A DNA stretch of 64,000 nucleotides from Xenoacremonium recifei (Eukaryota > Ascomycota > Sordariomycetes > Hypocreales > Nectriaceae). The notes under the pieces are model-generated. The model was not told the origin of the DNA, did no database searches, and saw only the letters and a list, made by a program, of their open reading frames with translations. Made by a program: the position numbers and the translations under genes. The stretch's first letter is position 1. Each line of letters opens with the position of its first letter. The stretch spans positions 124,001 through 188,000 of the forward strand of contig WOFQ01000002.1 in NCBI GenBank assembly GCA_012184525.1, read 5' to 3'. Positions 44,501 through 57,671 of this stretch are shown here, piece by piece.

Positions 44501-47500
44501 GCCCCCAGGAGATGCCGAGCCTTGTTGGGCCTGTCCTAAACGCCCAGCCGGGCCGCTGGGGCAAACAACAGCAACATATTACTGTACATGACAAGCGCAG
44601 CTGCTCTCATTGGAAGGTCAGCAAGCATAACTCAGCCGCTCGGTGTCGGTCCGCCTACGCAGCCCAGCCTCGATCAGGTCCTTCTTCAGCAGAGGGTCTC
44701 CAATCCAAGTCCCGTCCAGTGGAGCAGCGTGCCCAACATTTGGCCGCGCCGTCGCCCATCTCGGTCGGTTCGCTTGCCTCTGCCGACGGGTCTAGCTCCA
44801 GTGCCAGTCGTAGTCGTCAGTCGTAGTTGAGTGCCGTCCGCCTCGTTCGCCCCAAAATGCTCATTCCGAAGGATTTCAGGGTCTTTTGCTTCCATTGCTT
44901 GGCGGGCGGCCCCCGAGTCATGTGAAGTCGTGACAATAAACGAGGCGACGCTGACGAGAGCTGAAGCTGAGTGAGAGAGAGGTTACTTTTACTTAGGAAG
45001 ACGTCTGATACATATCGAGGCTGCAGCACGTGGAGGCCGGATCCCTGGAGGCTGAGGCGCACCTGCCCACCCGCCCGCGCATTTCGTCATCAGCAACTGC
45101 CTCCCGCTGATACGCTTCCAATTCCGTTACCGCAGAAGGTGCATGCATGTCGAAGGATTGTTGGCTCCTGCCCTGCGATAAGCCCCGAGAGCGCGGCCGA
45201 AGCAGTCAAGACCTCCAGCTGGCTCGCCCTCCTCGCCTCCTCGCCTCATCCCTCACCTCGCCTAAGATGGGCAATCATCCATCATCATGTTAAGCTCCCT
45301 GGCGATCTGCAGGCACTGGAATCTTCCCCTCCCAGCGCAGTCCATCAACCACCTCCCAATCGGAACCCCGCCATCAGTTCCCGTCGTGCGACACCGCTTC
45401 GTCTTATTACGAGGCCCGTGGTTATACGGCGTCCGTCCGTCCTTTGTGCTCTGGCTCGCACTCGCTCGTGCGGCTGGCGGAAGCTGTTCCGGAGGCGCCC
45501 ATGATGCTGCCCATGAACGGCGATGACGATAATAGTGTCTCAGCGTTGCGTTGCATGACGATGACGTGAACAGCTTTGACAGTCCGAACCCGGCCCCAAT
45601 TGCATGCAAATGCCAGAAACCCTGTGTCACTCTGGCTGCAGTACGAGGCCACCCCATGTAAGCCTTTCTGATGTGCACTCGTCTACGGATCAAGAATGCA
45701 ATGGCCAACGTTTCCTCTTGTTGAAATCTTCTTTACGGTCGTCTCTCTCTCTCGCGGGGCCGAACGGCCGGTGCCGCTACGTACCGAGTCGACATGACAA
45801 ATGCCGGTCCGGTCCAGCACTTCAGGAGCCGAACCAACGACACCAACAGAGCCCCCCGGCCTGCTTCTTACGTCTATTCCGCGCAGCCGCCCGCTGAAAC
45901 CTGCTGGCTGGCTCTTGAACAACGTTTGACGGGGCTGACACCCATGGATGAAGGATCCGGTCCCCTACATGGCACAACGTCTGCCACGGAGTAGCTATCA
46001 AACATCCCAGCACACCGGTCAGAAAGCGTTGCAGCCACTTCGAACCGCCTTCCTTTCTTGAAGACACTTGATATCCCGGGAGGGGTCTTTGACTCACCGT
46101 GTCAGGCAAGCAATCAAGACTTGGCCTCCGGCTAATATGCCCAAGAGAGCGGTGACAATGTGGTCAAAGCCCAAGACATATGGGGAAGGATTATCCATTA
46201 TTGACAAGGCTCCGGAACTTTGCCAGCTCGTTACGAGGCGCTACCGCCGATATTGACTGACGCACCCAGCACCCAATCGTCCGGGTCCAAAGGGCCATGC
46301 GCACCCCTAATGCCGTTGTGTCTCCCGACGCCTGTGGCGCCTGTCGCGTGGCCTTGGCTGGGGTATGTCCGATCTCACCGCCTACAAGTACGGAGTATAG
46401 CAGGCCAGATTAGCCTCTACAGAATATGTTGCGTCGTTGTTGGCAGCTAGCAGACCTACTATTCGGCCGTTGCATGATCCGCGGGCTGTTACAACTACAG
46501 GTTGAACAACGGATGATCGGCCGTTTCGATTCAGCCGACACCGTCCGAACAACCCGACAATCTCTCGAGCTCGAATTCTCTCTGCTTGACCCAAGTGAGA
46601 CATCTCGTCTCTCGTCGACCCCGAAGGACCTCAATCAAACGCCCTCGCGCACTCATTGACTGGAAATGAGATACCCCAGCTTCGCGCGCATGTAGCGGCC
46701 GCATGAGGTCCCCATCCATGCTTCTGTAACATATCACATTTCCCCAAATCAAATGTATCGCCCATCCCTGCCTCCACCGGCTGCTTGGAACTCAGATTGC
46801 GCTCGTCTCGTCTCGGGTTTTCTGGGTCCTCAAATCAGCGTCTGCCCTTTGGCCCTCGCAGCTGAGCTGCCCCTACTGCGTGCCTCGACTAACAGCAAGC
46901 CCATGTCTGTTGAGGCATGCTAACAATGCATCCAGGGAGCTTGGCGATGGACTGTCACCGCTGCCAACGCAAGGGTCGACCCTTCAGGGCGGCCAGAGGA
47001 GCTCACGATCGTCCATTACGGCCGATCCGGACTTCCCAGCGCCTCGGCTTTGGATCAAAGACCGTCGCCATCGCGTCCCCAGCCAACCAGGGTTCTTCGG
47101 TCCCGGTCGATGTTGCAACCGGGACCGGAGAGACTTTCTGTTGGCCACTTGCTGAGTTGTCTTTCTGCGACGAGTGTCCATCACAAAATGACGAGCGTCG
47201 ACCGGCGGCTCATTTCCTGGTGAGGGGACGGGACATGCATGCATGTGATTTCTCTTCACCAACCTGACAACAGCCTGTCAAGCTGACCATGCCGCGCGGG
47301 CGGGCCGTCCCTTGCTGGTTGGCCGACTGTGACCTCCATCCCAACAAGCACCCATGGCGATCTGCAACGTCGAGGAGTCTCGATTCCTCCAGCAATGTGG
47401 CACAGCATACGGAGTCCAGTAGGGGGGGGTGAGGTCACCCTCACTGCACCGCCGAGAGTGCGTCACCAAGCGGCCTATCATGCAACATCACAAGCTCTTG

Positions 47501-48274
47501 GGTTCTCTCACCAGCTCAAGTCCCAGACTCGCACCGCAACGTGCTGTCGTGTCCCTCCCTTCCCCTCTTCATGTCGGCTGATCGCCATGCCCTGAGATCT
47601 AGCTCATGACGGCGCGCAGCTGACGGACTTTCCTTTTTCGAGGCTAGCATCATGCCTTTCATCAAGGGTTTCTATGAGCTACGAGATCATGATCCGATTT
47701 CCGCATACCCCATTTCGACGGACTGAAAGACGGCTCAGCAGGCCCTGGTTCTCTCTTCTCGCCGCATCTTGATCACGACGGAGCGAGCCATGGCGGCACC
47801 AGCCTTAACATTTCGATACTAGTCAAATTACATGCGATGGGTTGCGCCCGTTGTCGTCAGGGTTACCTCAGTCCACCGTTATTCATTACATATGAGTATA
47901 CGGGAATGGAGTATCGATTGACGGACTAGCTATCTGTGACACTGTCCCATGACCAGAAAGGCCCGTCGCCTTCTCGCCAACCCTCGGAATTCATCCGTCG
48001 GGTTGCTGATATTGAGGCTGAGCAAGCCAAGAAAGCCATGTTCCAAGATCGATATCACAGTTTCCCCTCTTTTGGGGTGCAAAAAGCATGGCCTTTGAGG
48101 GGTTTGATCAGGGATATTCCTTTCTGCTTGGTGACCTAGCGTCCAATGTACAAGCAAAATTACCACCAATAGCTCCGTTCACCATCACCTCGGAATGCCT
48201 GGAACCCCTCACGGTCATACCTAGCCACTCCCAATGCAAGTACACTCTCGGGTGAGAGCAACCCTGGACGCTGA
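41578..48274. other. 6.7-kb interval without a recognisable gene
   Basis: No gene can be supported between the LST4 start and the zinc transporter stop. The first 1-1.5 kb should be LST4 promoter and leader, since the minus strand is T/C-rich there. Many short frames exist on both strands, but none shows a domain, a signal peptide or a splice pattern that restores one. Simple repeats occur at 43756-43791 and 43945-43957. No tRNA-like boxes were found. Confidence 0.5.
43756..43791. repeat. TGAGCC-type hexamer repeat
   Basis: Four tandem [T/C]GAGCC units at 43756-43779, and a further unit at 43786-43791. Low-complexity non-coding DNA. Confidence 0.85.
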
Positions 48275-49916
48275 TCACTGCATCTGGACTTGTGCACAGC
48301 ATCGCATGCCATCGCACAGACTACCACAAACAAGCTGGCAGTTGTTTTGACCGTTTCGCCGTCGGCGGCTGGGCGCATTAGACCCGATATCAACGGCTGT
48401 CGTCTGGGACTCGAGAATAGGGGAGGGGGTTGAGGGGCTTGCTGGGTACACTTCTGGCTGCAAGGTGGCCGAGTGGATGCCGTAGGCGTGGAGACACTCC
48501 ATGATGATCTTCGCCTTGTCCGTGAAGCTCTTGACGGTTCTACCATCAACGACGACGTGGGCGGATGCGATGGACTTATGTTGATTGAGACGCCAGACGT
48601 GCAATTCATGGATAGACTCGATTCCGGGGATCTGACAAGGTCAGCAGAGGTGTCCAACGGTCTTCTTTCCCGCGAGGAGCCGACTCACCATCTCAATGTC
48701 ATGCTTAACATGGTCTAGGTTGACGTCGGTGGGCGCGATCTGTAACAGGATGGCGCCGGTCTCCTTGACTAAACGTATAGCCGACAGCATGATCATAACA
48801 GCAATGAAGACGCCCACAGAAGGATCGACATAGTACCGGCCTTCGCCCTTGACCTTCCAGACGATTAGTGCTGCAATAATGACGCCGATATTGTTGATGG
48901 CGTCGCCGAGGACATGGATGAAGACGCCGAGCATAGCCAGGTCTCGCCCTGGAGAGGGCGCTTGAAAGGTCATATGCTTGTGCTCATGATGGGTGGGTGT
49001 GCCCTGCGGGACTATGCTTAGTACGCGATGCTGCAAAGACGGCTGGCTAATTGCCAGGTTGCAACCTACCAGTGATAGGCCGCCGTCAGACTCGCTTGCG
49101 GTTGTCGTCTCGGTTGCGGTGGTGGTGGAGGGCTGGTCTTGTCGATCGGGGTAAGTCTGCTCATCGTCGTGCCCGTGTCCATGTTCGTGATGGCTGTGGT
49201 CTACAGATACATTCTCAGCGGTGAACTTCTTTTGCCGAGAAAGGGGGAGAGTTGATCTGTCTCACCATGAAGGAAGGACATGACAATGACGTTCAGTCCA
49301 AAGCCCACGCATCCCATAATAAGCACCAGTTCTGGGTCCTGGATGGCTACGTACGCACGATCAGGTTCCAGGCTCGATCGGTCACCCTCAAGACAATGTA
49401 CTTACGAGTTATATCGGTGAACCGCTCCACCGCCTGAACCAGAATGCTGACACTAAGAGCCATGAGGAAGACGCCGTTGAAGAAGGCGCCCAATAATGTT
49501 GCTCGCTGGTAACCGAAAGTATACTTTTGGGGCGCAGGCTCGTTACGCTCTTGTACCTGGGAAATTTATGTCTCAGCATTGCCACGGAGCAACAGCCAAT
49601 AGGTTTGACTCGAATCCGGATGAAAACTCACCCAGTTCGCTCCAATAGCGACTAATATACCGATCAAATCGCTGAGCTGCCGGCACTTTAGCGAGCGCGA
49701 AAAGCACCAGGAAGAATCTCCAGATAACATACGTAGTGAAATGCATCGGCGACGAGTGCGAGGGAATGTGTGTAGAAGCCGACTTTTGCCACAATTAGCG
49801 GTAAGCCACGAGGCAAGACGAATGTACGAACCAGAGATCTCGGCAATGAAGAAGGCTAAGGATATGACGACGGTAAGTATTAGGCGCTGCATCTGGGTGA
49901 GCTTGAATTTCGCCAT
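48275..49916 (-). CDS. ZRC1: Vacuolar zinc transporter of the cation diffusion facilitator family
   Basis: Zn2+/H+ antiporter that stores zinc in the vacuole. Predicted 426 residues in seven exons: 49832-49916, 49733-49782, 49632-49676, 49406-49556, 49266-49346, 48689-49200 and 48275-48631; six introns of 49-75 nt. Joined, they give MAKFKLTQMQRLILTVV, then ALVADAFHYLSDLIGILVA with the TM2 zinc-site residues H44 and D48, and in TM5 HVLGDAINNIGV with the matching HxxxD pair (about 233). A His-rich loop (DHSHHEHGHGHDDE) lies between TM4 and TM5, as in ZRC1/COT1. The cytosolic C-terminal domain (IHELHVWRLNQ) and a Cys-rich end (CQLVC, GMRCC) complete the family pattern. Three exons are under 90 nt, so automated annotation could easily break this gene. 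Confidence 0.9.
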
Positions 49917-51424
49917 ATTGCCGTCGTTGGCGATGCAAGCCAGCGCAACAAGCAAGTGGCGAGACGAAAGAGTCGAACAACACTCGCAGATCCAAGGCCA
50001 ATCCAAGTGTACTAGAGACCAAGATTTTTGCCAATATCAAGTTGCAAGAGTCGAATCAATAGGTTTATCGTGCGAGAGGATGTACAGAAGGCTCTCCGGC
50101 ACGGGCTCTTTAAATATGTCGGTCCCTGGACCGTTTGTAAGTGACTAAGACTGGAGACTGATGGCGTGACTGGATGCAAAGAGGCTGCGAACGTCCGTGG
50201 AGTGATGCCGAGAATGAAAGATCCTTGCCAGCTAAATAACAAAGAATGATGCGAAGAAGAGAAAACGAAAGAAAAGAGCAGAGGAGAAGCACAGACAACG
50301 GCCCTTGTGTAAAGCTGGCCGGGCTCTTTGTGGCGACTGAGAATACAAGCGGATCTGGGACGGGATGCGTCTCCGATGCCGGGTAGCTACAGGCAAAGCG
50401 ATGCGAATCGATGGTTTGGCGACGCGACGGGAACGTTGCGAATCGTGACACAATGGATAGAGAATGGAAGTTGTTGATGTTTCTGTGCGTTGTTTGGTCG
50501 TAGAAAGAGATAAGAGGAGAGCGAATACGTCACAAGCCGCGCGCTCCTGCCATTGGGAGTGACAGCTGGCAGCTGGTGATGGCTCTAGCTCGACTAGGCG
50601 ATGGTGTAAGTGGTGGCATAGAAGAGCCTAGAAAGGACAGCCTGAAAATTTGCAGAGAGAAGCTGCCTGGCGTTGGGTTGAAAACACTGACTTAAGCTTA
50701 TTCTGGACCGAGGCAGGATCTAATGTCAATTGCTGCTCTTGCCTTTTCTAGGTTGGTGATGCAGGCATCCGTCCGACTCGACGCTACACTGAGACGTGCA
50801 TGCCAGGCACTACTTACCATTCTGAGACGCCATCGAATCCGAGATACCCGTTACAACGGTGCAGGCTTCTTTTCACAGTTCACTCTTATTGTCACGGATT
50901 GTTTCCACAACACTGAGATTGTCTATGGGGGCTAGAGTTTGGCGATGCTGTTGATGTGGGCTGAATACGAGCGGGCCTTACACGCAGATGCAACAGTCAT
51001 GCTCGCACCGATCTTGACTCTTCCAGCATCTTCGGGACCAGGATTTTAGGAGCAAGACCACAGAAGCAACGTCAGCGGAAAAAGAAACGAATGCCAGAGC
51101 CCTCCTGCGCCGCCTTTGTCGCAGCAAAACATCACGAAGCGTCGTCATTGCCCACCTCTTAAAGAGGTCTGCCCAATGCGGCAGGCGGTGAATCCCGCAG
51201 TGCACCAGAGCTTGATTCTGCCGCCCGTCGACTGACCTCCACCTCCATCGCATCGCATCGCATCGCCTATCAACTTCAACGCTTCCATCACGACAACTGC
51301 TGCCGCCCATAACTCAGCGCCCTGTCAATCGGCCGATCCCAGCCGAAGCTCCTCGCGCGCCCGCCATGCGATCCTGAGATTGCCTCGCATCGAAGCCCCA
51401 GCCTCCCCCGAACCTCGATTCCCC
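49917..51424. promoter_or_regulatory. Divergent upstream region of ZRC1 and IML1
   Basis: 1.5 kb between two start codons. The IML1 side is C/T-rich leader with a (ATCGC)4 repeat at 51247-51266. Small frames such as 50723-50935 have no recognisable product. No metal-response element is claimed. Confidence 0.5.
51247..51266. repeat. (ATCGC)4 pentamer repeat in the IML1 leader
   Basis: Four perfect ATCGC units about 160 nt before the IML1 ATG. A possible length-variable marker; no function is inferred. Confidence 0.9.
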
Positions 51425-54400
51425 ATGTCCCGAAATGGCAGCATCAAGTCCCTGGTCCCGCGACGGGGACCGCATTGGTCTCACCTCCGCCAATTCAGCC
51501 GCACGAGCCTCGATCGCGCCTCGGCCGAGTCCCCTGCGTCGCCAGCCAGCGCCTCGACCCATTCGACCATCAAGGGTGAGCGGCCGGCCAAGATGGAGCG
51601 CCGATGTACCGTGACGGTGAACGAGGGGTATGCGCGGGACGAGGTGCTGCTGAATTTGGATCTGGTGGGCGGGGATGCGAAGCCTGGCGCCTTGATGTGC
51701 ATCACTGTGCTGAAGGATGATGCGCGGAAGCCCTCGGCCGGACACCAGGCGAACAAGAAGCAGACCCAGGACCAGAACGGAGGCAGCTCCAAAGAGGTTG
51801 CTGCCTCGCAAGGCGCCGCTGAATCCGAGTGCAAGCAGTATGTCTTTGTGGCCAAGGATATGACGGCGGAGATGAAGGCGCGGCTACCAGATGTTGAAGT
51901 GTATGTAGTGAAGCACATTGCCGATGCGTTTGGCATGAAGAAGGGTGCTCCGATTCTCCTGACTATGGTAAGGATTCTCTTTCGACGAACCCGTGCATGC
52001 TTGCTCGCTCGCTCTCACTAATACACACGTATAGGTTGATGCAGAGAATCCACCTACAGGAGCTTCGCATGTAGAGTTGTCCTTCAAAGACCAGTACCTT
52101 TCTCGGGCAGACATCTGGAGAATGACTGTTGGGGAGTTGACCGGGCGGACAGTCTACAAGGGCCAGTCGATCCTGTTCATGGGCACTATCAAAGCCCAGG
52201 TCACTGCCATCTTCGTCGATGGTCGCAAAGTCCACTCTGGCTTCTTTACGCGCGACACGCGACCCATCTTCCGCAGTGAATCCGCGAGATATGTCCTCTT
52301 CATCCAGATGGCGCGTGAGATGTGGGAGTTCGACTCCGAGAGCTCAGGCGAGATCATGTTCAGCAAGGTCGTCAATGGCTTTCTTCCAGCCCTATTCAAG
52401 AGATGGGCTATGCTCAAGGCCAAACACCTGGTCAGCATCGTGCTCTTCGCCCGTGTCGAATACGACACCGGTCTCACAACCGAATTTGACAGCATCGAGA
52501 GTGACTACTACACTGGAAGACAGCCATCCGGCCAGCGCCGACCTTACAAGGATTTCTATCGTGTGGTGGTGAGCGAGATGAGTAGCGGAGAGTGGACCAC
52601 GATCCTGTATCAACTCAAAAGGGAATTCAACTTCTTCCGGAGAGACATCAGTCTTCATCATCATAGTCTATATGGAGAGTATGACACTGAAAACAATGTC
52701 CCCAAAGACACACCCTCAAACCGAGTCAAAGCCGAGTCGACCTTGTCGATGTATGGAAACGTTCTAGAGGCCATCAATCTGGCGTCCTCGCAATTCGCCC
52801 ATGACTACATCGATAGAGATTTGACCCGGACAGGTATCTCCATTGCCGTCATCAGCCCGGGTCCTGGTGTGTTTGAAGTTGATTACGAGACTTTGCGGAG
52901 GACTACAGAGGCTCTCGTCGGAAACGGTATTGGGATTGATCTGATATGCATGCCTAAGATGCCACTGCATTCAGTCCCTCTCTTCAAATACCGCAATCCC
53001 CAGTGGTCTGAAGAGCACAATCGAACGCAACACGGAGGAATCTCTAGATCCTTCCACAGTCGAGATTCTACTCCTAACCAACCTACCCCTGTTATTGGAA
53101 GCTATCAATCTCTGGGAGAGTCCTTCTCCCCATCAAAGAGTAGTGGGATGATGCGCCGCGCAGAGCACTTGTCGACTTCAATGTCAACAAGCGATGAATG
53201 GTGCTTCGCATTACCACAATGGCTCCACGTCTCGTACTGGACTGGAGCGTCTGACGAGGCCCTGTCTTATGAGGGCATTGCTTTGTCGGTATCCAACAAA
53301 GTCGAACAAGACGAGGAAGATGAGTTTACGATTCGATGCCGTATGTATGATTTGCAAATGAGGAGCGTTTTGGAGACCAACGAGATTGAGACGACACCAC
53401 TTCAAGCTGACAATCATTTCCCATCTAACCTCACGGAGCCTCCGCTATCCCAGAAGGGGTTTACCGGAACGGATGATGCGGTTTATATCCCGAATCGACG
53501 CCGTCAAGAAACGCTTTATGATTATGTGTATGGGTTTCAAAGGTTCGCTCCAGACAGGTTGGCCAGACCGGGTGAGAAGTCGATTTGGAAACAGCTGCAG
53601 GAGTTTGACGAACAGAGAGCTCGTTTGCCAAGCAACAAGCGCCAGCATCGCTCCTCAAGACATGCCAGGGACCTGGATGATATGGCGCGGAGGCAGCTGG
53701 CTGATGAGACCGGCTTGTATGGCACATCTCTTCCCGAGAAGAAAGTCCCCAGCATCCATGCCCATGGGTCGTCTAGAAAGCTATCCATGAACATGGGTGA
53801 GGTCGACAAACCATCGGTGACCTCCATAAAGAAACAACTCCCTGATACAATGACGAAGACGATGATGAAAGCTCCAACGAAGGCTAAGCAACCAAAGCTT
53901 ATGAGGCAGATTAGCCTTGGTCAACGAGGTTTTGGAATTGCTGCACCGAAAATTGCAGTTGCCGAGATCAAGGCCGAGACGGTCAACGCGACGGTCAACT
54001 CTTCAGGCGTATCCTCCTCATCTTCAGCTGCGGAAGTCAGACCGCCGGGTACGCCTCGCTCTCGCGCAGAGTTGCGACCATCTTCGCCTCAGACCATTAC
54101 CAGTCAGTCGTCAACCATGTCCTCACGCAAATTCAGAATGGATGCCCCTGAACCCATCATTGAGGGCATTGCAACAACTCCAAGCATTCCGATCATCAAA
54201 CGAAACGGACCGAGTAAGATGGACTCTGCTGCAAACCAACTACGCTCAGCATCCATTGCCCCCTCCCCTGTGCATGCTCGGCAAGACAAGAAGCAACAGG
54301 AAGATTGGGATCTTCACTACTCGAATGCACTCCGCGCTGAGGATGCTCAGAAGCTATATACAAGCAAGCTTCGAGCTGGGGTTGTGCCTGAGCTTCCATC

Positions 54401-57116
54401 AACGTTGTCACCTACGACAGCCATCACGCCGTGGCTGACACTGCTCAATCCATCCAATCCAGAGAACCACTTGATTGATGATACGATTTTGTATAGCAGG
54501 TGGCAGCATGTATTCCCGAAGACCTCAGAGATGAAAGTCCAGAAATGGAAAGCTTTGTGCTGTCCGGCTTGTGTGCCCCTAACGACTGAGTACTTTCCGA
54601 CAAAGACACAGTTTGATACCGAGTATCACAGGCATCCCTACAACATCGACCAGAATGCGGATGACGAGATGGCCGAAGAGCCCAAGAGTAGAGAGGAGTT
54701 TATCAAAGAACTCATTAGCTTGCGATTCTCTCAGGGGTTCCAGGTCGTTGTGGGACCTGCTGTTGCGCGAGCTTTCGGGCAGAAACTCGTGAAAGTTGCA
54801 GATATCTTTACGCGCGATCAAGCGTTGGAGGACGGGACCAGCGTATTCATGTCCGTTGGGAACACAATCCACCAGCTTTCGTGTGTGAACGGCACAGAAG
54901 TCGAAGTGAATATCTTTATGAGGAAACCTACGGCGACCTCGTTCCCATCCGAAAGCTTTTCTCCAATCTACAAACCAGCGATCCGAACTCTTCTGGATAC
55001 GCACTACGAAACACGGCCGGTGGATATCCTCTCTCCTCGACCTGAAAGGAACTGGAACACTATTGACTCGTACATTGCTGGCCATCATGATGAGATGATG
55101 GAGAGCTTGCGGTTCTGGAGGGCCAGATACGTGCTGATCCCCTTGGTCTCGCGGAACACAGTTGCAGCGGCCAGAACTCAGACCGGCGACAATGCGGAAG
55201 AAGTCCGCATCGAGGGAATCAAGCGGCTAGCACAGTCCTGGCAGAAGTACCGTTACATTCCTCCTTCGGAACGTCGATTTCACTCGTTTGGCCGCGGTCG
55301 TCGCAAGGATCCCAACCCTCTCGATATCGTTTACAAGACGGAAGATCCGTCAGTGGTTGTGGCTGCCGAGCTGGAGACCTTGCCCCTTACTGAGGGCGCC
55401 GAGGGGCTGATGCGGAAGCAGCTCGTCTCGAGCAGGGAGCGGTTCAAGAAGGCGAACTTGAACATGGCCGCGTTGGCGGACGCGATGCAGCAGCCCGTGG
55501 AGAACGGAGGCGTGAGGCTGCAGAACCGTCGATGGCATCTCCGTCTGCACACGACGTGCTTTATCGGTTCAGACATGACTACGTGGCTGTTGGACAATTT
55601 TGAGGATTTGGAGACGCGCGAAGACGCCGAGGCCTTTGGCAATGCCCTGATGGTCCCTAATGATGCCACGACGGCTGGCGAGGTGCGGAACGACAAGAAT
55701 AGGGGGTTATTTGTCCACGTCGAGAAGAGACACAATTTCCGAGATGGAAACTACTTTTACCAGATCGCGAACGAGTTTGCGAAGCCTCAGCCGGGCTGGT
55801 TCAATACCCGGCGCCGCGATCCAGGAGTGCCCCCTACCCCTATTATCGAGGCAGCTGGCCGCGACTCGCCGAGATACTTCCCACGGCCAGCGTCTACCAA
55901 CGATGAGAACTCGCCTGCTTCGTCAACCACCCCTACACTCTCGCTTTCTCATCGCGATGGCAAGCGGGTGGTCCTCAGCAAGATGATCAAGTACGACGTC
56001 GACCATCGCAAGCGGTCGTATCGACCCGAGCGCGTTGATCTACACTATGACCGGCTCTACAACCCGGACAGCTGCTACCACATCCGCATCGACTGGATGA
56101 ACGTCACGGCCAAACTGGTCGAGGACGCCGTCGAGGGCTGGGCGCGCGAGGCCAGCCAGTACGGTCTTCGTCTTGTCGAGGTGCCCCTTAAGGAGGCCTG
56201 CACCATCACCGACACCAACCCCTTCCGCCGGCCCTACATCGTCAAGCTGGCCCTCCCTCCCCCCGACACCCGGCCAGCAACCTACATGGACCCGAACTCG
56301 CTCGGCCCTCAGACAGCTCCCACGCGGTACTTCTACCAGACCGCCATCCTCAAGCGCTTCGACTTCGTCCTCGACGTCGAGGCCGCCTCCAACTTCCCCG
56401 CCAACGTCGACGTCTCCTACTCCTGGGGCAAGCCCGACTTCAAGTACACGCAGTACATCCACCGCTCCGGCGCGCTCCTCGCCGAGATCACCGACGACGG
56501 CCACCTGCTGCTGCTCGCCAACCGCCTGTACAGCCACCGGCCTGCCAACCCGCGCGACAAGGACCTGATGCTCGTCCGCGCCTCCGGAAACACCACCGCG
56601 TCGACCCCTGAACCGCCCTCCCTCGTCGAACGCGGCGGCCGCATGATGCCCTTCGGCGCCTACACGTCCTACGGCATCGTCGAGCCCACGCCCATCTCGT
56701 CCCCCATGCTCAAGCCCGCCTTTTACACGTACCCCTCGCCCGCGCTCAAGCCGCTCGACAAGGCTGCCCAGCCTGCGCCGTCCGTCGCGGTGCCCGACCC
56801 CGAGGCCCTGAAGGACGAGCTCGATGCCTTCTGCGCGGATCCCGTTGCCCTGGATGCCTTCTACCGTGATGCGCTGGAGCGTGGCCAAGGTGTCCAGGGC
56901 ACGCCGGCGACCATGGCGCCGACGATGCTCGAGGCCGTACCTGAGGCGAGTATTCCTGCTTTGGGCTTGCCGCCGGGCGTGTTGGCTGGGAATGGAGGCC
57001 CCGGGAGTGGTGCTGGGAGTGATACGGGGAGTGTGCGGTTGAGTAGTCCGATGGGGTTCCTGCGACGGGGGAGTGTGCAGCATGATGTTGGGAGTTCGGG
57101 ACTTAGCGGGCGATGA
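51425..57116 (+). CDS. IML1: Iml1/DEPDC5, catalytic subunit of the SEACIT/GATOR1 complex
   Basis: Vacuole-associated GTPase-activating subunit that acts on the Rag GTPase Gtr1 and restrains TORC1 when amino acids are scarce. Predicted 1874 residues, usual for filamentous fungi. Exons 51425-51967 and 52035-57116, 67-nt intron, phase 0 (LLTM|VDAENPP). The N-terminal domain ([35 protein letters not shown]) and the long central IML1 region ([30 protein letters not shown]) are clear. A DEP domain lies at about 1348-1432 ([35 protein letters not shown]). The C-terminal domain has [23 protein letters not shown] chose the ATG at 51425; the upstream in-frame sequence has no ATG. The last kilobase is markedly richer in C-ending codons. 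Convergent with VCX1. Confidence 0.95.
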
Positions 57117-57671
57117 GAGTTGAATCTAAGGATGAGGAGTGGCGGTTGGAATTGTAAGTGAAAAGGGGCACGGAATGTAAGCCACAAAGAGGAGTTTTGG
57201 TTGTACTTGATCCAGGAGTCGGATGAACAGTGTTGGATATCCCTATTTCGTAATGTATATTATCACACCCCGTCACGACGAATGAAAATAGCGCGAGCCA
57301 CATCATATTCATAATCTCTCGACTTATGTAGTCTGAATCTCTTTGATAAACTAGAAAACAAGCACCATTTTCTATCCCTGTGTGCATTTTTCTCCTTATC
57401 AAGAAAAGAGGTTTCCCAAAAGAGCATTTCTGACCCAATTCCGAATTCTCCCAAAAAGGACGACAAAAAGAATATACAAGGCAAGGCAACGGACGTCGAG
57501 CTAGTAGATACAAGTGGCGCTCCTCCCTTCTCCTCATAAATGGGTGGCGGCCATTAAACGTAGTCGTTTGAAGTAAGTGACGAGAAGAGGTATAATAAAA
57601 CGGATATTTTTGGTTGTGATGGAGGAGTAGTAAAATGTTTAAAATGAGATATCCCGTCGGAGGTGAAATGT
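57117..57671. other. Convergent 3' region between IML1 and VCX1
   Basis: 555 bp between the IML1 stop and the VCX1 stop. The minus strand stays open in the VCX1 frame through most of it, so an unspliced VCX1 transcript would translate it; see the finding on intron retention. It is AT-rich and otherwise unremarkable. Confidence 0.6.

Noticed and set aside
56040..57083. 347-codon antisense frame over the IML1 end
   Set aside because: It mirrors the strong C-ending codon bias of IML1 on the other strand; the protein is low-complexity Arg/Gly/Val-rich with no domain.
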